Assembly: GCF_900156155.1 (NCBI RefSeq)
Contig: NZ_FTMD01000002.1
Location: 247,152 to 311,151 of the forward strand
From: Aromatoleum tolulyticum
GTDB lineage: Bacteria > Pseudomonadota > Gammaproteobacteria > Burkholderiales > Rhodocyclaceae
DNA: 64,000 nt
Direction of reading: 5' to 3'
The translations under genes were made by a program, and so were the position numbers. The notes under the pieces were generated by a model. That model was not told the origin of the DNA and ran no database searches. It was given only the letters and a program-made list of their open reading frames with translations. This document shows positions 36,134-44,712 of the stretch, one piece after another (within the stretch, counting starts at the first letter, position 1; each line of letters begins with the position of its first letter).

Positions 36134-37183
36134 TCAGTTCACGCCGGGCACCAGCACGCTGCGCCCGTGCACCTTGCCAGCGCGCATGTCCTGCAGCACG
36201 CGCGGTCCGTCTTCGATGCTGAAATAGTGGGCGTCGACGTGGATGCGCCCGTATTGCGCCAGCGCGATGACTTCCAGCAGCTCCGCACGCGAGCCCCACA
36301 ACGGCGTGCTTACCGAGCAGCCGAAAGGCAGGGTCATCTGGCTCAACTGGAGGACGCCGCCGCCCACGCCGACCACGGTGAGCTGGCTGTTGCGTCCGAC
36401 CAGCTGCACGGCCAGGTCGAGCGTCGGCTGCAGGCCGACGAAGTCCAGCACCAGCGCCGCACGTCGCGGCCCGCAGAAGGTGCGGATGGTCTCGGCCGCC
36501 TGCGCGCCGTTGCGCGAATTCACGACGAGGTCGGCGCCGAGTTGCCGCGCGTGTTCGAGGCGCCCGTCGTCGAGGTCCACCGCGACGATGCGCGACCCGC
36601 ACATCACGCGCAACAACTGGACCGCCATGTGGCCGAGGCCGCCGACACCGATCACCACCACGTTGGCGTCCGGCGTCAACAGCGGCAGGGCGCGTTTGAT
36701 GGCGTGGTACGGCGTGAGTGCCGCATCGGTCAGCGGCGCGGCCTCGCGCGGATCGAGCGTGCCCAACGGCACCAGCAGCCGCGGCGAGGGCACGAGCATG
36801 TATTCCGCCATGCCGCCGTCGAGACCGAAGCCGCCGCCCGCCTGCGGGACGGCATCGGCGTTCTCGCAGTAGTTCTCCATCGACGACTGGCACGCGCGGC
36901 AGTGGCCGCAGCCCCAGTAGCCATACACCGCCACCGGGTCGCCCTCGCGCAGGCCCTGCACGCCCGATCCCCACGCCGCCACCCAGCCGGCATTTTCGTG
37001 ACCGAGCGTGAACGCGGGCTTGCTGCCCGCGCCCTGCGCGCCATGGTCCAGCACATGCAGGTCAGAGTGGCACACCCCTGCGCCGCCGATCCTGACCAGG
37101 ACCTCACCCGGTCCGGGGACGGGCACCGGCACGTCTTCCACCACCGGGGGGAGCCCCACCCCGACAAAACGAAGCGCTTTCAT
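36134..37183 (-). CDS. Zinc-dependent alcohol dehydrogenase (AdhP-like)
   Basis: Medium-chain alcohol dehydrogenase of 349 residues. Zinc ligands are Cys38 (GVCHSDLH) and His62-Glu63. The structural cluster is Cys92, 95, 98 and 106. The cofactor loop GVGGLGHMAVQLL is intact. This subgroup oxidises primary or allylic alcohols to aldehydes with NAD, so it could feed the aldehyde dehydrogenase at 31341. It is 22 bases downstream of the SRPBCC gene. Confidence 0.92.
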   Translation of the reverse strand: MKALRFVGVGLPPVVEDVPVPVPGPGEVLVRIGGAGVCHSDLHVLDHGAQGAGSKPAFTLGHENAGWVAAWGSGVQGLREGDPVAVYGYWGCGHCRACQSSMENYCENADAVPQAGGGFGLDGGMAEYMLVPSPRLLVPLGTLDPREAAPLTDAALTPYHAIKRALPLLTPDANVVVIGVGGLGHMAVQLLRVMCGSRIVAVDLDDGRLEHARQLGADLVVNSRNGAQAAETIRTFCGPRRAALVLDFVGLQPTLDLAVQLVGRNSQLTVVGVGGGVLQLSQMTLPFGCSVSTPLWGSRAELLEVIALAQYGRIHVDAHYFSIEDGPRVLQDMRAGKVHGRSVLVPGVN

Positions 37184-37205
37184 GTTCGTCTCCTCGCCGG
37201 GCCGA

Positions 37206-37661
37206 TCACTGGCCGGCGCGACGGGTCACGGCGGCCGCAAGGCCCGCGAACATCAACTCGTAGGCCATGCGCAACCACGCCTCGGCATCGTCGGGCTTGC
37301 CCGATTCGGTCATGAACTCGCTCGCGTAGTTGAGGCGGGACCGGTCGCCCGGGAGCGCCTCGACGCGGCCGGTGGCCTGATAATGGGTGAGCCCCATCGG
37401 CTTGTTGCCGACGATCGAGAGGCTGTAGGTGAGCTTCTGCGGGTCGAGGGCATCGAGCCGCTCGGAGACGGGCGCGTCGTAGCCCTTGTTGTAGATGTGG
37501 CGGATCATGCCGATGCCCTCGCCTTCCATATCCACCCGATCGATCTGCACGGCCGGGTCGTGCCTCGGCCACCAGCGTTCGATGTGGGCGAAGTCCTGAA
37601 GGAAATCCCACAGCACCGCGGCGGGGGCATCGAATTCGTGACTCGTGGCGATCTTGTACAT
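37206..37661 (-). CDS. SRPBCC/START-like ligand-binding protein
   Basis: Protein of 151 residues with the SRPBCC helix-grip fold: an N-terminal strand YKIATSHEFDAPAAVLWDFLQDF, a curved sheet and a long C-terminal helix. Such proteins bind hydrophobic ligands or act as cyclases/dehydratases. The ATG at 37661 follows GAGGAAGCC. It sits between an SDR and the alcohol dehydrogenase, so it may present a hydrophobic intermediate to them. Confidence 0.78.
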   Translation of the reverse strand: MYKIATSHEFDAPAAVLWDFLQDFAHIERWWPRHDPAVQIDRVDMEGEGIGMIRHIYNKGYDAPVSERLDALDPQKLTYSLSIVGNKPMGLTHYQATGRVEALPGDRSRLNYASEFMTESGKPDDAEAWLRMAYELMFAGLAAAVTRRAGQ

Positions 37662-37719
37662 GGTTGTCGGCTTCCTCAGGAATGGTTTGGGCGGCATGGC
37701 CGATGGTCCGCGATCCGGC

Positions 37720-38439
37720 TCAAGCCGCACCGCCGATGACGCTCGACGCGTTGTCGAGCACGATCTGGGCGCCATTGACGTGGCGCGACTCGTCGGAGGC
37801 GAGGAACAGCACCATGTTGGCGACGTCCTCGGGCTGACCGATGCCGGGAACGCCCGCTCCGGTCACCGCTTCGAGCAGGGGCGTGGAGATCATGCCGGGA
37901 AGGATCGCGTTGCAGCGCACCGGGTAGTTCTTGTCGCGGCAATGCGCGGCGATGGTATGCGTCATCGCCGCGATGGCGCCCTTGGCCGCCGCATAGGTAA
38001 TGACGCCCGGAAAACCGCGGATGGCCGACAGCGACGAGATGTTGATGATCGAACCGCCACGCGCCTTCATCGCGGCGATGGCCTGTTTGCAGCCGAGGAA
38101 GGTGCCCTCGGCATGGATCGCGTTGAGCAGGCGGTACTGCTCCAGCGTGGCGGTCTCGATGTCTGCCGGCACGACGATGCCGGCATTGTTGACGAGAATG
38201 TCGAGGTGGCCGTAGCGGTCGAGGGTGTGCGCCGCGACCGCCTGCCAGTCGGCCTCGCTGCGCACGTCATGACGCAGGAAGTCGCAGTCCAGTTCGCGCG
38301 CGAGTGCGCGCCCGGCTTCCTCGCTGACATCGGTGACGACGACTTTCGCGCCTTCCCGCGCAAGCACGACCGCATCCGCCCGGCCCAGTCCCGAAGCGCC
38401 TCCCGTGATGATTGCCACCTTGCCGCTGACACGTCCCAT
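37720..38439 (-). CDS. Short-chain dehydrogenase/reductase
   Basis: SDR of 239 residues with TGGASGLG, NNAG and YAAAK. It starts at 38439 after GGGGGC and is the first gene of the leftward operon driven by the promoter at 38517-38546. It is shorter at the C-terminus than most, ending in QIVLDNASSVIGG. Its product probably goes to the alcohol dehydrogenase or the second SDR of the same operon. Confidence 0.88.
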   Translation of the reverse strand: MGRVSGKVAIITGGASGLGRADAVVLAREGAKVVVTDVSEEAGRALARELDCDFLRHDVRSEADWQAVAAHTLDRYGHLDILVNNAGIVVPADIETATLEQYRLLNAIHAEGTFLGCKQAIAAMKARGGSIINISSLSAIRGFPGVITYAAAKGAIAAMTHTIAAHCRDKNYPVRCNAILPGMISTPLLEAVTGAGVPGIGQPEDVANMVLFLASDESRHVNGAQIVLDNASSVIGGAA

Positions 38440-38516
38440 TTGCTGCCCCCGTGTGGTTTCTCGCGTGTGCCCGGCGACGGATTGCGAACGCTGCCCGGTT
38501 CCGGGATTCGATGTAC

Positions 38517-38546
38517 AGAATATCCGACCGTCCGGTCGGACGTCCA
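38517..38546 (-). promoter_or_regulatory. Leftward promoter with operator in the spacer (site 7)
   Basis: TGGACG (38546-38541), 18-base spacer, TATTCT (38522-38517). The spacer is the palindrome TCCGACC-GTCC-GGTCGGA (38523-38540), a perfect 7-base inverted repeat. It drives the SDR/SRPBCC/ADH/SDR/NTF2 operon. Confidence 0.78.
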
Positions 38547-38614
38547 CAGGATTCGCCTTTGCAGTGCACAAGAAACGGGATAGTCTGTTTTTTCTGTAAA
38601 TGCCTCGCGGCAGC

Positions 38615-38643
38615 TTGACGTCCGACCGGTCGGTCTGTACCCT
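38615..38643 (+). promoter_or_regulatory. Rightward promoter with operator in the spacer (site 8)
   Basis: TTGACG (38615-38620), 17-base spacer, TACCCT (38638-38643). The palindrome CCGACC-GGTC-GGTCTG at 38622-38637 fills the spacer. It drives the stand-alone molybdoenzyme gene after a leader of about 155 bases in which no other gene is seen. Confidence 0.75.
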
Positions 38644-38807
38644 TAAGCGCAACTTGGGATTCGTGTCTTTCCGAGAACCCTTCGGAGCAGCAGAGACAGC
38701 TTCTGGACGGGGCAGACGGTGTTCCCTCCGCACGTGGCCTGAACGCGCGGAACGCCTGCGCTCCGTGATGCTCCATGCACCGCCGATCCACCCAAGGAGA
38801 CCGCCGC

Positions 38808-40967
38808 ATGATCGAGACACGAAAATCCTTTTGCCGCTTCTGCCATGTATTTTGCGGCATCCAGGTCGACGTCGACACCGATGCGAATCGCGTCGTCGGG
38901 GTGCGGCCGGATCGCGACAATCCCGTTTCCCAGGGCTACACCTGCCCCAAGGGCCGGGCGGAAGCGGAACGCCTGTATCACCCCGAGCGGCTGCTCTCCA
39001 GCAAGAAACGGGTCGGCGACGGCTTTGCGGACATCGCACCGCAACAGGCCCTCGACGAGGTTGCGGCGAAGCTGCGCGACATCATCGCACGCCACGGACC
39101 GGAGGCCGTCGCGGTGTACACCGGCGACGCCGGCCACCGCATGTCGGCGTCCGGCCCGTGGTTCATCCGCAAGTGGCTCGATGCCATCGGCTCGCGCGGC
39201 TTCTACACCTCCTACACCGTGGATTCGCCCAGCCTCGTCGTCGCGATGCAGCGCCTGTGGGGATCGCTGATGCCGTTCAGCCTGTTCGACATCGAACACG
39301 CCGGCGTAGCGATGTTCGTCGCGACCAACCCGGTGGTGTCGCACCTGATGACGATGCCGCAGTCGAACCCGTCGAAGCGGCTGCGCGACGCGCGCAAGCG
39401 CGGCATGAAGCTGATCGTGATCGACCCGCGGCGCTGCGAGGTGGCGCGCGTGGCCGATATCCACCTGCAGGTCAAGCCGGGCGAGGACGCCACGCTGCTC
39501 GCCGCGCTGATCAAGCTCATCCTCGACCGCAAACTGCATGACCAGGACTACGTCGCACGCTTCGGCAGCGGCCTCGACGAACTGCACCGCGCGGTGGCGC
39601 CGTTCGACCTGGACTATGCTGCGCGCCGCACGGGCGTCCCCGCGGAACTTATCGAGGAAGCGGCCGTGACCTTCGCCTCGGCGGGCAGCGGCGCGGCGAC
39701 CAGCGGCACTGGCCTGCACATGGCGCGCCACCAGAACCTCACCACCCAGCTGGTGATGACGCTGAATGCGCTGTGCGGGCGTTACGACCGCCGCGGCGGG
39801 ATGGTCGCGATGCCGGGCGTGCTGTCGCCGGCGTTGCCGGAAAATCCCGAGCCGATCCCCCTGCCGCTCTTCCCCGGCCCCGTCTCGCGGGTGCGCGGCA
39901 TCCGCGCCCTGACCAACTGGCTGGGCACCGAGGAGATGCCGGCCAACTGCCTCACCGACGAGATCCTGACCCCGGGCAAGGGGCAGATTCGCGCCCTGAT
40001 CGTGCACGGGGGGAATCCGGCGCTGGTGTTCCCCGACGAGGATGCAACCGTCAAGGCGCTCAAGAGCCTCGACCTGCTTGTCGTCAACGAGCTCTTCATG
40101 TCGGCCACGGCGCGCTTCGCCGATTACGTGCTGGCCTGCCGGCACCCGTACGAGCGCACCGACATGCCGCGCCTGATGGACGCCTTCTTCCCCTTCCCGT
40201 TCTCGCAATACACGGCGCCGCTGGTGCAGCCACCGGAGGGCTTGTTCCAGGAGTTCGAGATCTTCTGGGACCTCGCGCGCCAGCTCGGCGTCGACCTCGG
40301 CATCCCCGGCGTCTCGATGGAACGCAAGCCCACCGCCGACGAGATGTTGAACGGCCTCAACGCCGGTTCGCGCATCCCCCTCGACGAGATTCGCAAGTAT
40401 CCCGAAGGGCACGTGTGGGGCGAGCGGGAAACACGCGTCGGGCACATCCTGCCGAACATGATAGGCAACCCCGACAAGCGCTTCGCGCTCGCCCATCCGG
40501 AAGTGATCGATGAGTTGCGCGAGGTACGTGCCGAATTCTGGGGCGAAGGCGGCGGCTACGAGCCGGGCGAGAACCACGCCTTCCGCATGATCACCTACCG
40601 CGAGGACGACGTGTACTGCACCCAGGGGCAGAACCTGCCCGACCTGCGCCGCCGCATCCCCTACAACCCCGTTCTGATGCACGCCGAAGACATGACCGCG
40701 CTCGACCTGGCCGACGGTGATCCGGTGGTGGTGACGAGCGGTTTCGGCAGCCTGGAGGGCCTCGTCGCGGCAGCGGCGGAACTGCCGCGCGGGGTGATCG
40801 GCATCGCCCACGGCTGGGGCGATCCATCCGAACCCGGCGGCGCGCGCGAAAAGGGGATCAACGTGCAGCGCCTGATCGCCGACGACTACCGCTTCGATCC
40901 GGTGACCGGGCTCGCGCTGATGTCGGCGGTGCCGGTAAGTGTGATGCCGGCGGCGCGCGTGCACTGA
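38808..40967 (+). CDS. Molybdopterin oxidoreductase with N-terminal 4Fe-4S (DMSO reductase superfamily)
   Basis: Molybdoenzyme of 719 residues, probably cytoplasmic since no Tat signal is seen. An N-terminal [4Fe-4S] motif is formed by Cys9, Cys12, Cys16 and Cys46. The MGD-binding segments LIVIDPRRCEVA and GGNPALVFPD are clear. The metal ligand is probably in GFYTSYTVDSPS, but which residue is unclear. AGGAGA precedes the ATG at 38808. It has no partner subunits next to it, unlike the complex at 53-57 kb, so it may take electrons from a soluble partner or act as a hydratase or hydroxylase. The promoter belongs to the regulon. Confidence 0.85.
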   Translation: MIETRKSFCRFCHVFCGIQVDVDTDANRVVGVRPDRDNPVSQGYTCPKGRAEAERLYHPERLLSSKKRVGDGFADIAPQQALDEVAAKLRDIIARHGPEAVAVYTGDAGHRMSASGPWFIRKWLDAIGSRGFYTSYTVDSPSLVVAMQRLWGSLMPFSLFDIEHAGVAMFVATNPVVSHLMTMPQSNPSKRLRDARKRGMKLIVIDPRRCEVARVADIHLQVKPGEDATLLAALIKLILDRKLHDQDYVARFGSGLDELHRAVAPFDLDYAARRTGVPAELIEEAAVTFASAGSGAATSGTGLHMARHQNLTTQLVMTLNALCGRYDRRGGMVAMPGVLSPALPENPEPIPLPLFPGPVSRVRGIRALTNWLGTEEMPANCLTDEILTPGKGQIRALIVHGGNPALVFPDEDATVKALKSLDLLVVNELFMSATARFADYVLACRHPYERTDMPRLMDAFFPFPFSQYTAPLVQPPEGLFQEFEIFWDLARQLGVDLGIPGVSMERKPTADEMLNGLNAGSRIPLDEIRKYPEGHVWGERETRVGHILPNMIGNPDKRFALAHPEVIDELREVRAEFWGEGGGYEPGENHAFRMITYREDDVYCTQGQNLPDLRRRIPYNPVLMHAEDMTALDLADGDPVVVTSGFGSLEGLVAAAAELPRGVIGIAHGWGDPSEPGGAREKGINVQRLIADDYRFDPVTGLALMSAVPVSVMPAARVH

Positions 40968-40975
40968 CCCGTCAC

Positions 40976-41007
40976 ATCGGGGGCATCCATCTAGGAAGCC
41001 CCCCGAT
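40976..41007 (+). terminator. Stem-loop after the molybdoenzyme gene
   Basis: The arms ATCGGGGGC and GCCCCCCGAT (one base bulged) enclose a 13-base loop, 9 bases past the stop. No T-run follows. In the 281-base convergent gap 40968-41248 it may serve as a Rho-assisted or bidirectional terminator; the rest of the gap shows no gene. Confidence 0.5.
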
Positions 41008-41248
41008 ACCGGCTCGAGGGGACACCCGGCCGGTCAAGCGGGCACGGAACGGCTCGCCGGTGATGTGCTCACATCGTGCTTGCCAACGCCGCCCATGTCT
41101 CTACCTCCGCAAGGTCTGCAAACCATCAAGATTGAATCGTGGCGGGCGGACGTCCGACAAGGCGAACCGTGCTGGCGCGCGGCGCAAAGCCTTCCGGCCG
41201 ATGCGGGCTGCGGCGCCCCGTGAACCGACACCGCCCGTCGGGCGCGGC

Positions 41249-42007
41249 CTAGAGCGCGCCCCAGCCACCGTCGACCGAAATCATCGCCCCGTGCACGAAC
41301 GCCGCCTTGTCGCTGGCGAGCCACAGCACGCACTCGGCGATGTCATTGCCGCTGCCGAGACGACCGATGGGATGCAGCGCGAGGAGGCTCTGCTCGAGCT
41401 CGGCGGCGTTGGGACGGAGTTCCAGCAAGGGGGTCTTGATGACACCCGGGCAAACCGCGTTGATGCGGATATTCCGGCCACCGTACTCCACCGCACAGGT
41501 CTTGGTCAGTCCCGCCACCGCGTGCTTGCTCGCGACGTAGGCGGAGGATCCGGCCAGCACATGGAAGCTCAGCGCCGACGCGGTATTGATCACCACGCCG
41601 CCGCCCTGCCGCAGCATCTGGGCGATGGCATATTTCATGCACAACCAGACGCCCTTCTGATTGACCGCGGTGACGCGGTCGAAATCGGCCTCCGGCATTT
41701 CGGTGATCGGCGCGGACTCGCACACGATGCCGGCGTTGTTGTGGATGACGTCGAGGCGCCCCCAGGTTTCGACGACCTGGGCGATCATGCCTTCAACCTG
41801 GGCCGCACTGGTGACATCCACCTTGAAGAAGCGCGCGACACCGCCCGCCGCCTCGATCTGCGCCGCGGCTTCACGGCCTTCCTTTTCCGCGATGTCGGCA
41901 ACGGCGACCCGTGCGCCCTCGCGCCCGAACGCCAGCGCCGTTGCGTAACCGATGCCGGTACCGGCCCCGGTAATCAGTACGACCTTCCCCTCGAATTGCC
42001 CGGCCAT
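41249..42007 (-). CDS. Short-chain dehydrogenase/reductase
   Basis: Classical SDR of 252 residues with TGAGTGIG, NNAG, and YVASK in the active site. It ends in SVDGGWGAL as typical family members do. It follows the RND transporter gene by about 160 bases in the same direction, so it is probably the last gene of the envelope operon or has its own weak promoter. The ATG at 42007 follows a GGAGACC site. It could perform the first oxidation of the imported substrate. Confidence 0.9.
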   Translation of the reverse strand: MAGQFEGKVVLITGAGTGIGYATALAFGREGARVAVADIAEKEGREAAAQIEAAGGVARFFKVDVTSAAQVEGMIAQVVETWGRLDVIHNNAGIVCESAPITEMPEADFDRVTAVNQKGVWLCMKYAIAQMLRQGGGVVINTASALSFHVLAGSSAYVASKHAVAGLTKTCAVEYGGRNIRINAVCPGVIKTPLLELRPNAAELEQSLLALHPIGRLGSGNDIAECVLWLASDKAAFVHGAMISVDGGWGAL

Positions 42008-42043
42008 CAGTGGTCTCCTTGATGATTCTCGTTGTCGTGCCCA

Positions 42044-42060
42044 CCGGACCCGCGGTCCGG
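42044..42060. other. Intergenic hairpin between RND and SDR genes
   Basis: Perfect inverted repeat CCGGACC-CGC-GGTCCGG in the 159-base gap between the RND gene and the SDR gene. The sequence resembles the regulon palindrome only loosely, with half-sites inverted in order, and is better read as an mRNA hairpin that lowers read-through or stabilises the upstream message. Confidence 0.45.
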
Positions 42061-42166
42061 CGGTGCCTGCTTTCGGGGCTGTGCAGCCTGCGCCTGCGGA
42101 CAGGACCTGCCGCGACGGCGCGGCCCCGGGGCGGCACGAGCCGCCGCGGGGCCGTCATGGATCGCG

Positions 42167-44659
42167 TCAGACGTCGGCCAACGCCTCTTTGCGCACGGTC
42201 GCCTCTTTGCGCAGGGGCGCTTCATCCGGCAGGGTCGCCTCGTCCGGCCGCGTCACCCTGCCGCGGGTCTCGCCCTGCAGCAGGAAGTGCGACAGCGCGG
42301 GAATCAGGATCAGCGCGCCGAGCATGTTCCACAGGAACATGAAGGTCAGGAGGATGCCCATGTCGGCCTGGAACTTGATCGGCGACCACGCCCAGGTGAC
42401 GACCCCTGCGGCGAGCGTGACACCCACCAGCGCCACCACCTTGCCGGTGAAGGCGACCGCGCGCCGGTAGGCTTCGCCCAGCGAGTAGCCGAGCCGTTGC
42501 TGCGCGAGCTGCACGCTCAGCAGGTAGAGCGCGTAATCGACGCCGATGCCCACGCCCAGCGCCACCACCGGCAAGGTCGCGACCTTGACGCCGATCCCCA
42601 GCTTCACCATCAGAGCCTCCGCCAGCACCGAGGTGAGGATCAGCGGCAGGACCGCGACCACGACCGCACGCCAGCTGCGGAAGGCGATTGCGCACAACAG
42701 CACCACCGACGCATAGACGTAGAGCAGCATCGTCCGGTTGGCCTCGCGCACGACGATGTTGGTCGCCGCATCGATACCGGAACTGCCGGCGGCGAGCAGG
42801 AACTTGCGCTCGTCCGTGTCGTGCTTCGCCGCAAATGCACTCGCCGCCTCCACCACCGCGTCGAGCGTTTCCGCCTTGTGGTCTGCCAGGTAGGCCAGCA
42901 CCGGACTCAGCGAACAGAGGTTGTTGAGGAACTCCGAGTTCCACGCCAGCGCGTTGTTGATCTGCGCGTCGACGATCGATTGCGTGTCGGCGACCGTGAA
43001 CCACTTCGGATTGCCTTCCGACGAACCGGCGATGTACGAGCGCACCGTGTCGGCGAGCGACGTAGAACGCTGCACGCCCGGCACCTGCTCGAGCGTCCAG
43101 CTCAGGCGGTCGATCTCGGCGATGTTCTGCCAGTCGCGGCACATGTCGGGCGGCGTCTTCACCATCACGGCGAACACGTCGCTGGAAATGCGGTAATTGC
43201 CGGTAATGAAGGCGTTGTCACGGTTGTAGCGGGAATCGGGACGAAGTTCCGGCGCGCCGGCATCGAGGTCGCCGACCTTCAGGTCGAGCGAGCCGTAGTA
43301 GCCGAGCACACCGAGCACCACGCTGACGGCCACCGCAACCGTCGCCCAGCGACGTTCGGTGAACTTGTCGAGCAGCCGCCAGACGACACCGATACCGCGG
43401 CCCTTCTCCTCATCGTTCTCCTCGGCAAGGCTGCGCGCCGCCGCGGCGGGGCTGACGCCGACGTAGGACAGCAGTACCGGCAGCAGGATCAGGTTGGTGA
43501 AGATCAGCACGCCGACGCCCAGGCTTGCGGTCATCGCCAGTTCGCGGATCACCGGAATGTCGATCACCATCAGCACCGCGAAGCCGACGACGTCCGCGAG
43601 CAGCGCGGTGACGCCGGCCATGAAGAGGCGACGGAAGGTGTAGCGCGCGGCGACCCACTTGTGCGTGCCGCGTCCGACATCCTGCATGATGCCGTTCATC
43701 TTCTGCGCGCCGTGGCTGACGCCGATCGCAAAGACGAGGAATGGCACGAGGATCGAGAACGGATCGAGGCCGTGGCCGAGCGACACCAGGCTGCCCAGCT
43801 GCCAGATCACCGCGATAAGGGAACACGCAAGCACGAGCACGGTGCTGCGCACGCAGCGGGTAAACATATAGATGACCACCGCCGCCACCGCCGCCGCGAG
43901 CAGGAAGAAGGTCATCACCTTCTGCAGACCGTCGATCAGGTCGCCGGCCATCTTGGCGAAGCCGATGATGTACATGCGCATCTTCGGCTGGGAGCCGTCG
44001 GCGGCCTGCGTGTACTTGGTGCGGATGTTTTCCAGCGCGGCCGACAGCTTGTGGTAGTCGAGCGGGTTGCCGGCGGCATCGACCGGCAGCAGCGGCACGA
44101 CGATCATGCTGGAGCTGTAGTCGTTGGACACCAGGGTGCCGGCCACGCCGGCGCGGCCGACGTTGATGCGCAGGTCGTCGATCGACTTCACGCTGCCGTT
44201 GTAATCGGTGGGCAGCACCGGGCCACCCTTGAAACCTTCCTCGGTGACTTCGATCCAGCGCACCACCGGCGTGAAGATCGATTTCATCCACGCGCGGTCC
44301 ACCCCCGGCAAGACGAGGATTTCGTCGTTGATCTTCGCGAACGTGGCGAGGAATTCGGGATCGTAGATGTCGCCCGAGGTGTTCTCCACGACGACCCGCA
44401 CCGAATCCCCCAGGCCCCGCAACTGGCCGCGGTTCTCGATGTAGTTCTTGATATAGGGATGGCTCTGCGGGAGCATCTTGTCGAAGCTCGCACTGACCAC
44501 CAACCCGCGCATCTGAAAGGCGAAGAATCCTGTCAGCAACACGCAGATGGCAACGAGAACCAGCCGGTGGTTGAAGATCAGGCGTTCGACGATATTGCCC
44601 GACTTGTCGTCGAAATCCTTCGGGTCGGATATGACCTGCAGTGCTTGCGACTCGCTCAT
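42167..44659 (-). CDS. RND superfamily transporter (MMPL-like)
   Basis: Inner-membrane exporter/transporter of 830 residues. It has a first membrane segment near 30-50, a large periplasmic domain, five or so segments around 245-410, a second segment near 440, a second periplasmic domain and a final bundle ending near 800. The motif LGVGIGVDYALYLLS is typical of MMPL/HAE-like proteins. Such genes sit with DUF1302 and DUF1329 genes in Proteobacteria that live on hydrophobic compounds. The C-terminus carries four tandem six-residue repeats (RPDEAT, LPDEAP, LRKEAT, VRKEAL), which is unusual. It lies 53 bases after the YCF48-like gene. Confidence 0.9.
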   Translation of the reverse strand: MSESQALQVISDPKDFDDKSGNIVERLIFNHRLVLVAICVLLTGFFAFQMRGLVVSASFDKMLPQSHPYIKNYIENRGQLRGLGDSVRVVVENTSGDIYDPEFLATFAKINDEILVLPGVDRAWMKSIFTPVVRWIEVTEEGFKGGPVLPTDYNGSVKSIDDLRINVGRAGVAGTLVSNDYSSSMIVVPLLPVDAAGNPLDYHKLSAALENIRTKYTQAADGSQPKMRMYIIGFAKMAGDLIDGLQKVMTFFLLAAAVAAVVIYMFTRCVRSTVLVLACSLIAVIWQLGSLVSLGHGLDPFSILVPFLVFAIGVSHGAQKMNGIMQDVGRGTHKWVAARYTFRRLFMAGVTALLADVVGFAVLMVIDIPVIRELAMTASLGVGVLIFTNLILLPVLLSYVGVSPAAAARSLAEENDEEKGRGIGVVWRLLDKFTERRWATVAVAVSVVLGVLGYYGSLDLKVGDLDAGAPELRPDSRYNRDNAFITGNYRISSDVFAVMVKTPPDMCRDWQNIAEIDRLSWTLEQVPGVQRSTSLADTVRSYIAGSSEGNPKWFTVADTQSIVDAQINNALAWNSEFLNNLCSLSPVLAYLADHKAETLDAVVEAASAFAAKHDTDERKFLLAAGSSGIDAATNIVVREANRTMLLYVYASVVLLCAIAFRSWRAVVVAVLPLILTSVLAEALMVKLGIGVKVATLPVVALGVGIGVDYALYLLSVQLAQQRLGYSLGEAYRRAVAFTGKVVALVGVTLAAGVVTWAWSPIKFQADMGILLTFMFLWNMLGALILIPALSHFLLQGETRGRVTRPDEATLPDEAPLRKEATVRKEALADV

Positions 44660-44712
44660 GACTCCTCGCTTCCTGGTACTGTTATGGCAGTTCTTCCGCC
44701 CGTAGGCGGCGT

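Noticed and set aside
38808-40967. Calling the stand-alone molybdoenzyme a formate dehydrogenase because of fdhD
   Set aside because: No selenocysteine or clear Cys ligand in the expected place, and no formate dehydrogenase partner subunits; fdhD can serve other molybdoenzymes.
41025-41036. CCGGCCGGTC sequence after the stand-alone molybdoenzyme
   Set aside because: Only one half-site matches the regulon palindrome, and it lies in a convergent gap with no promoter boxes.
42044-42060. CCGGACC-CGC-GGTCCGG as a regulon operator
   Set aside because: Half-sites differ from CCGACC/GGTCGG and the spacer is 3, so it was listed as a hairpin only.
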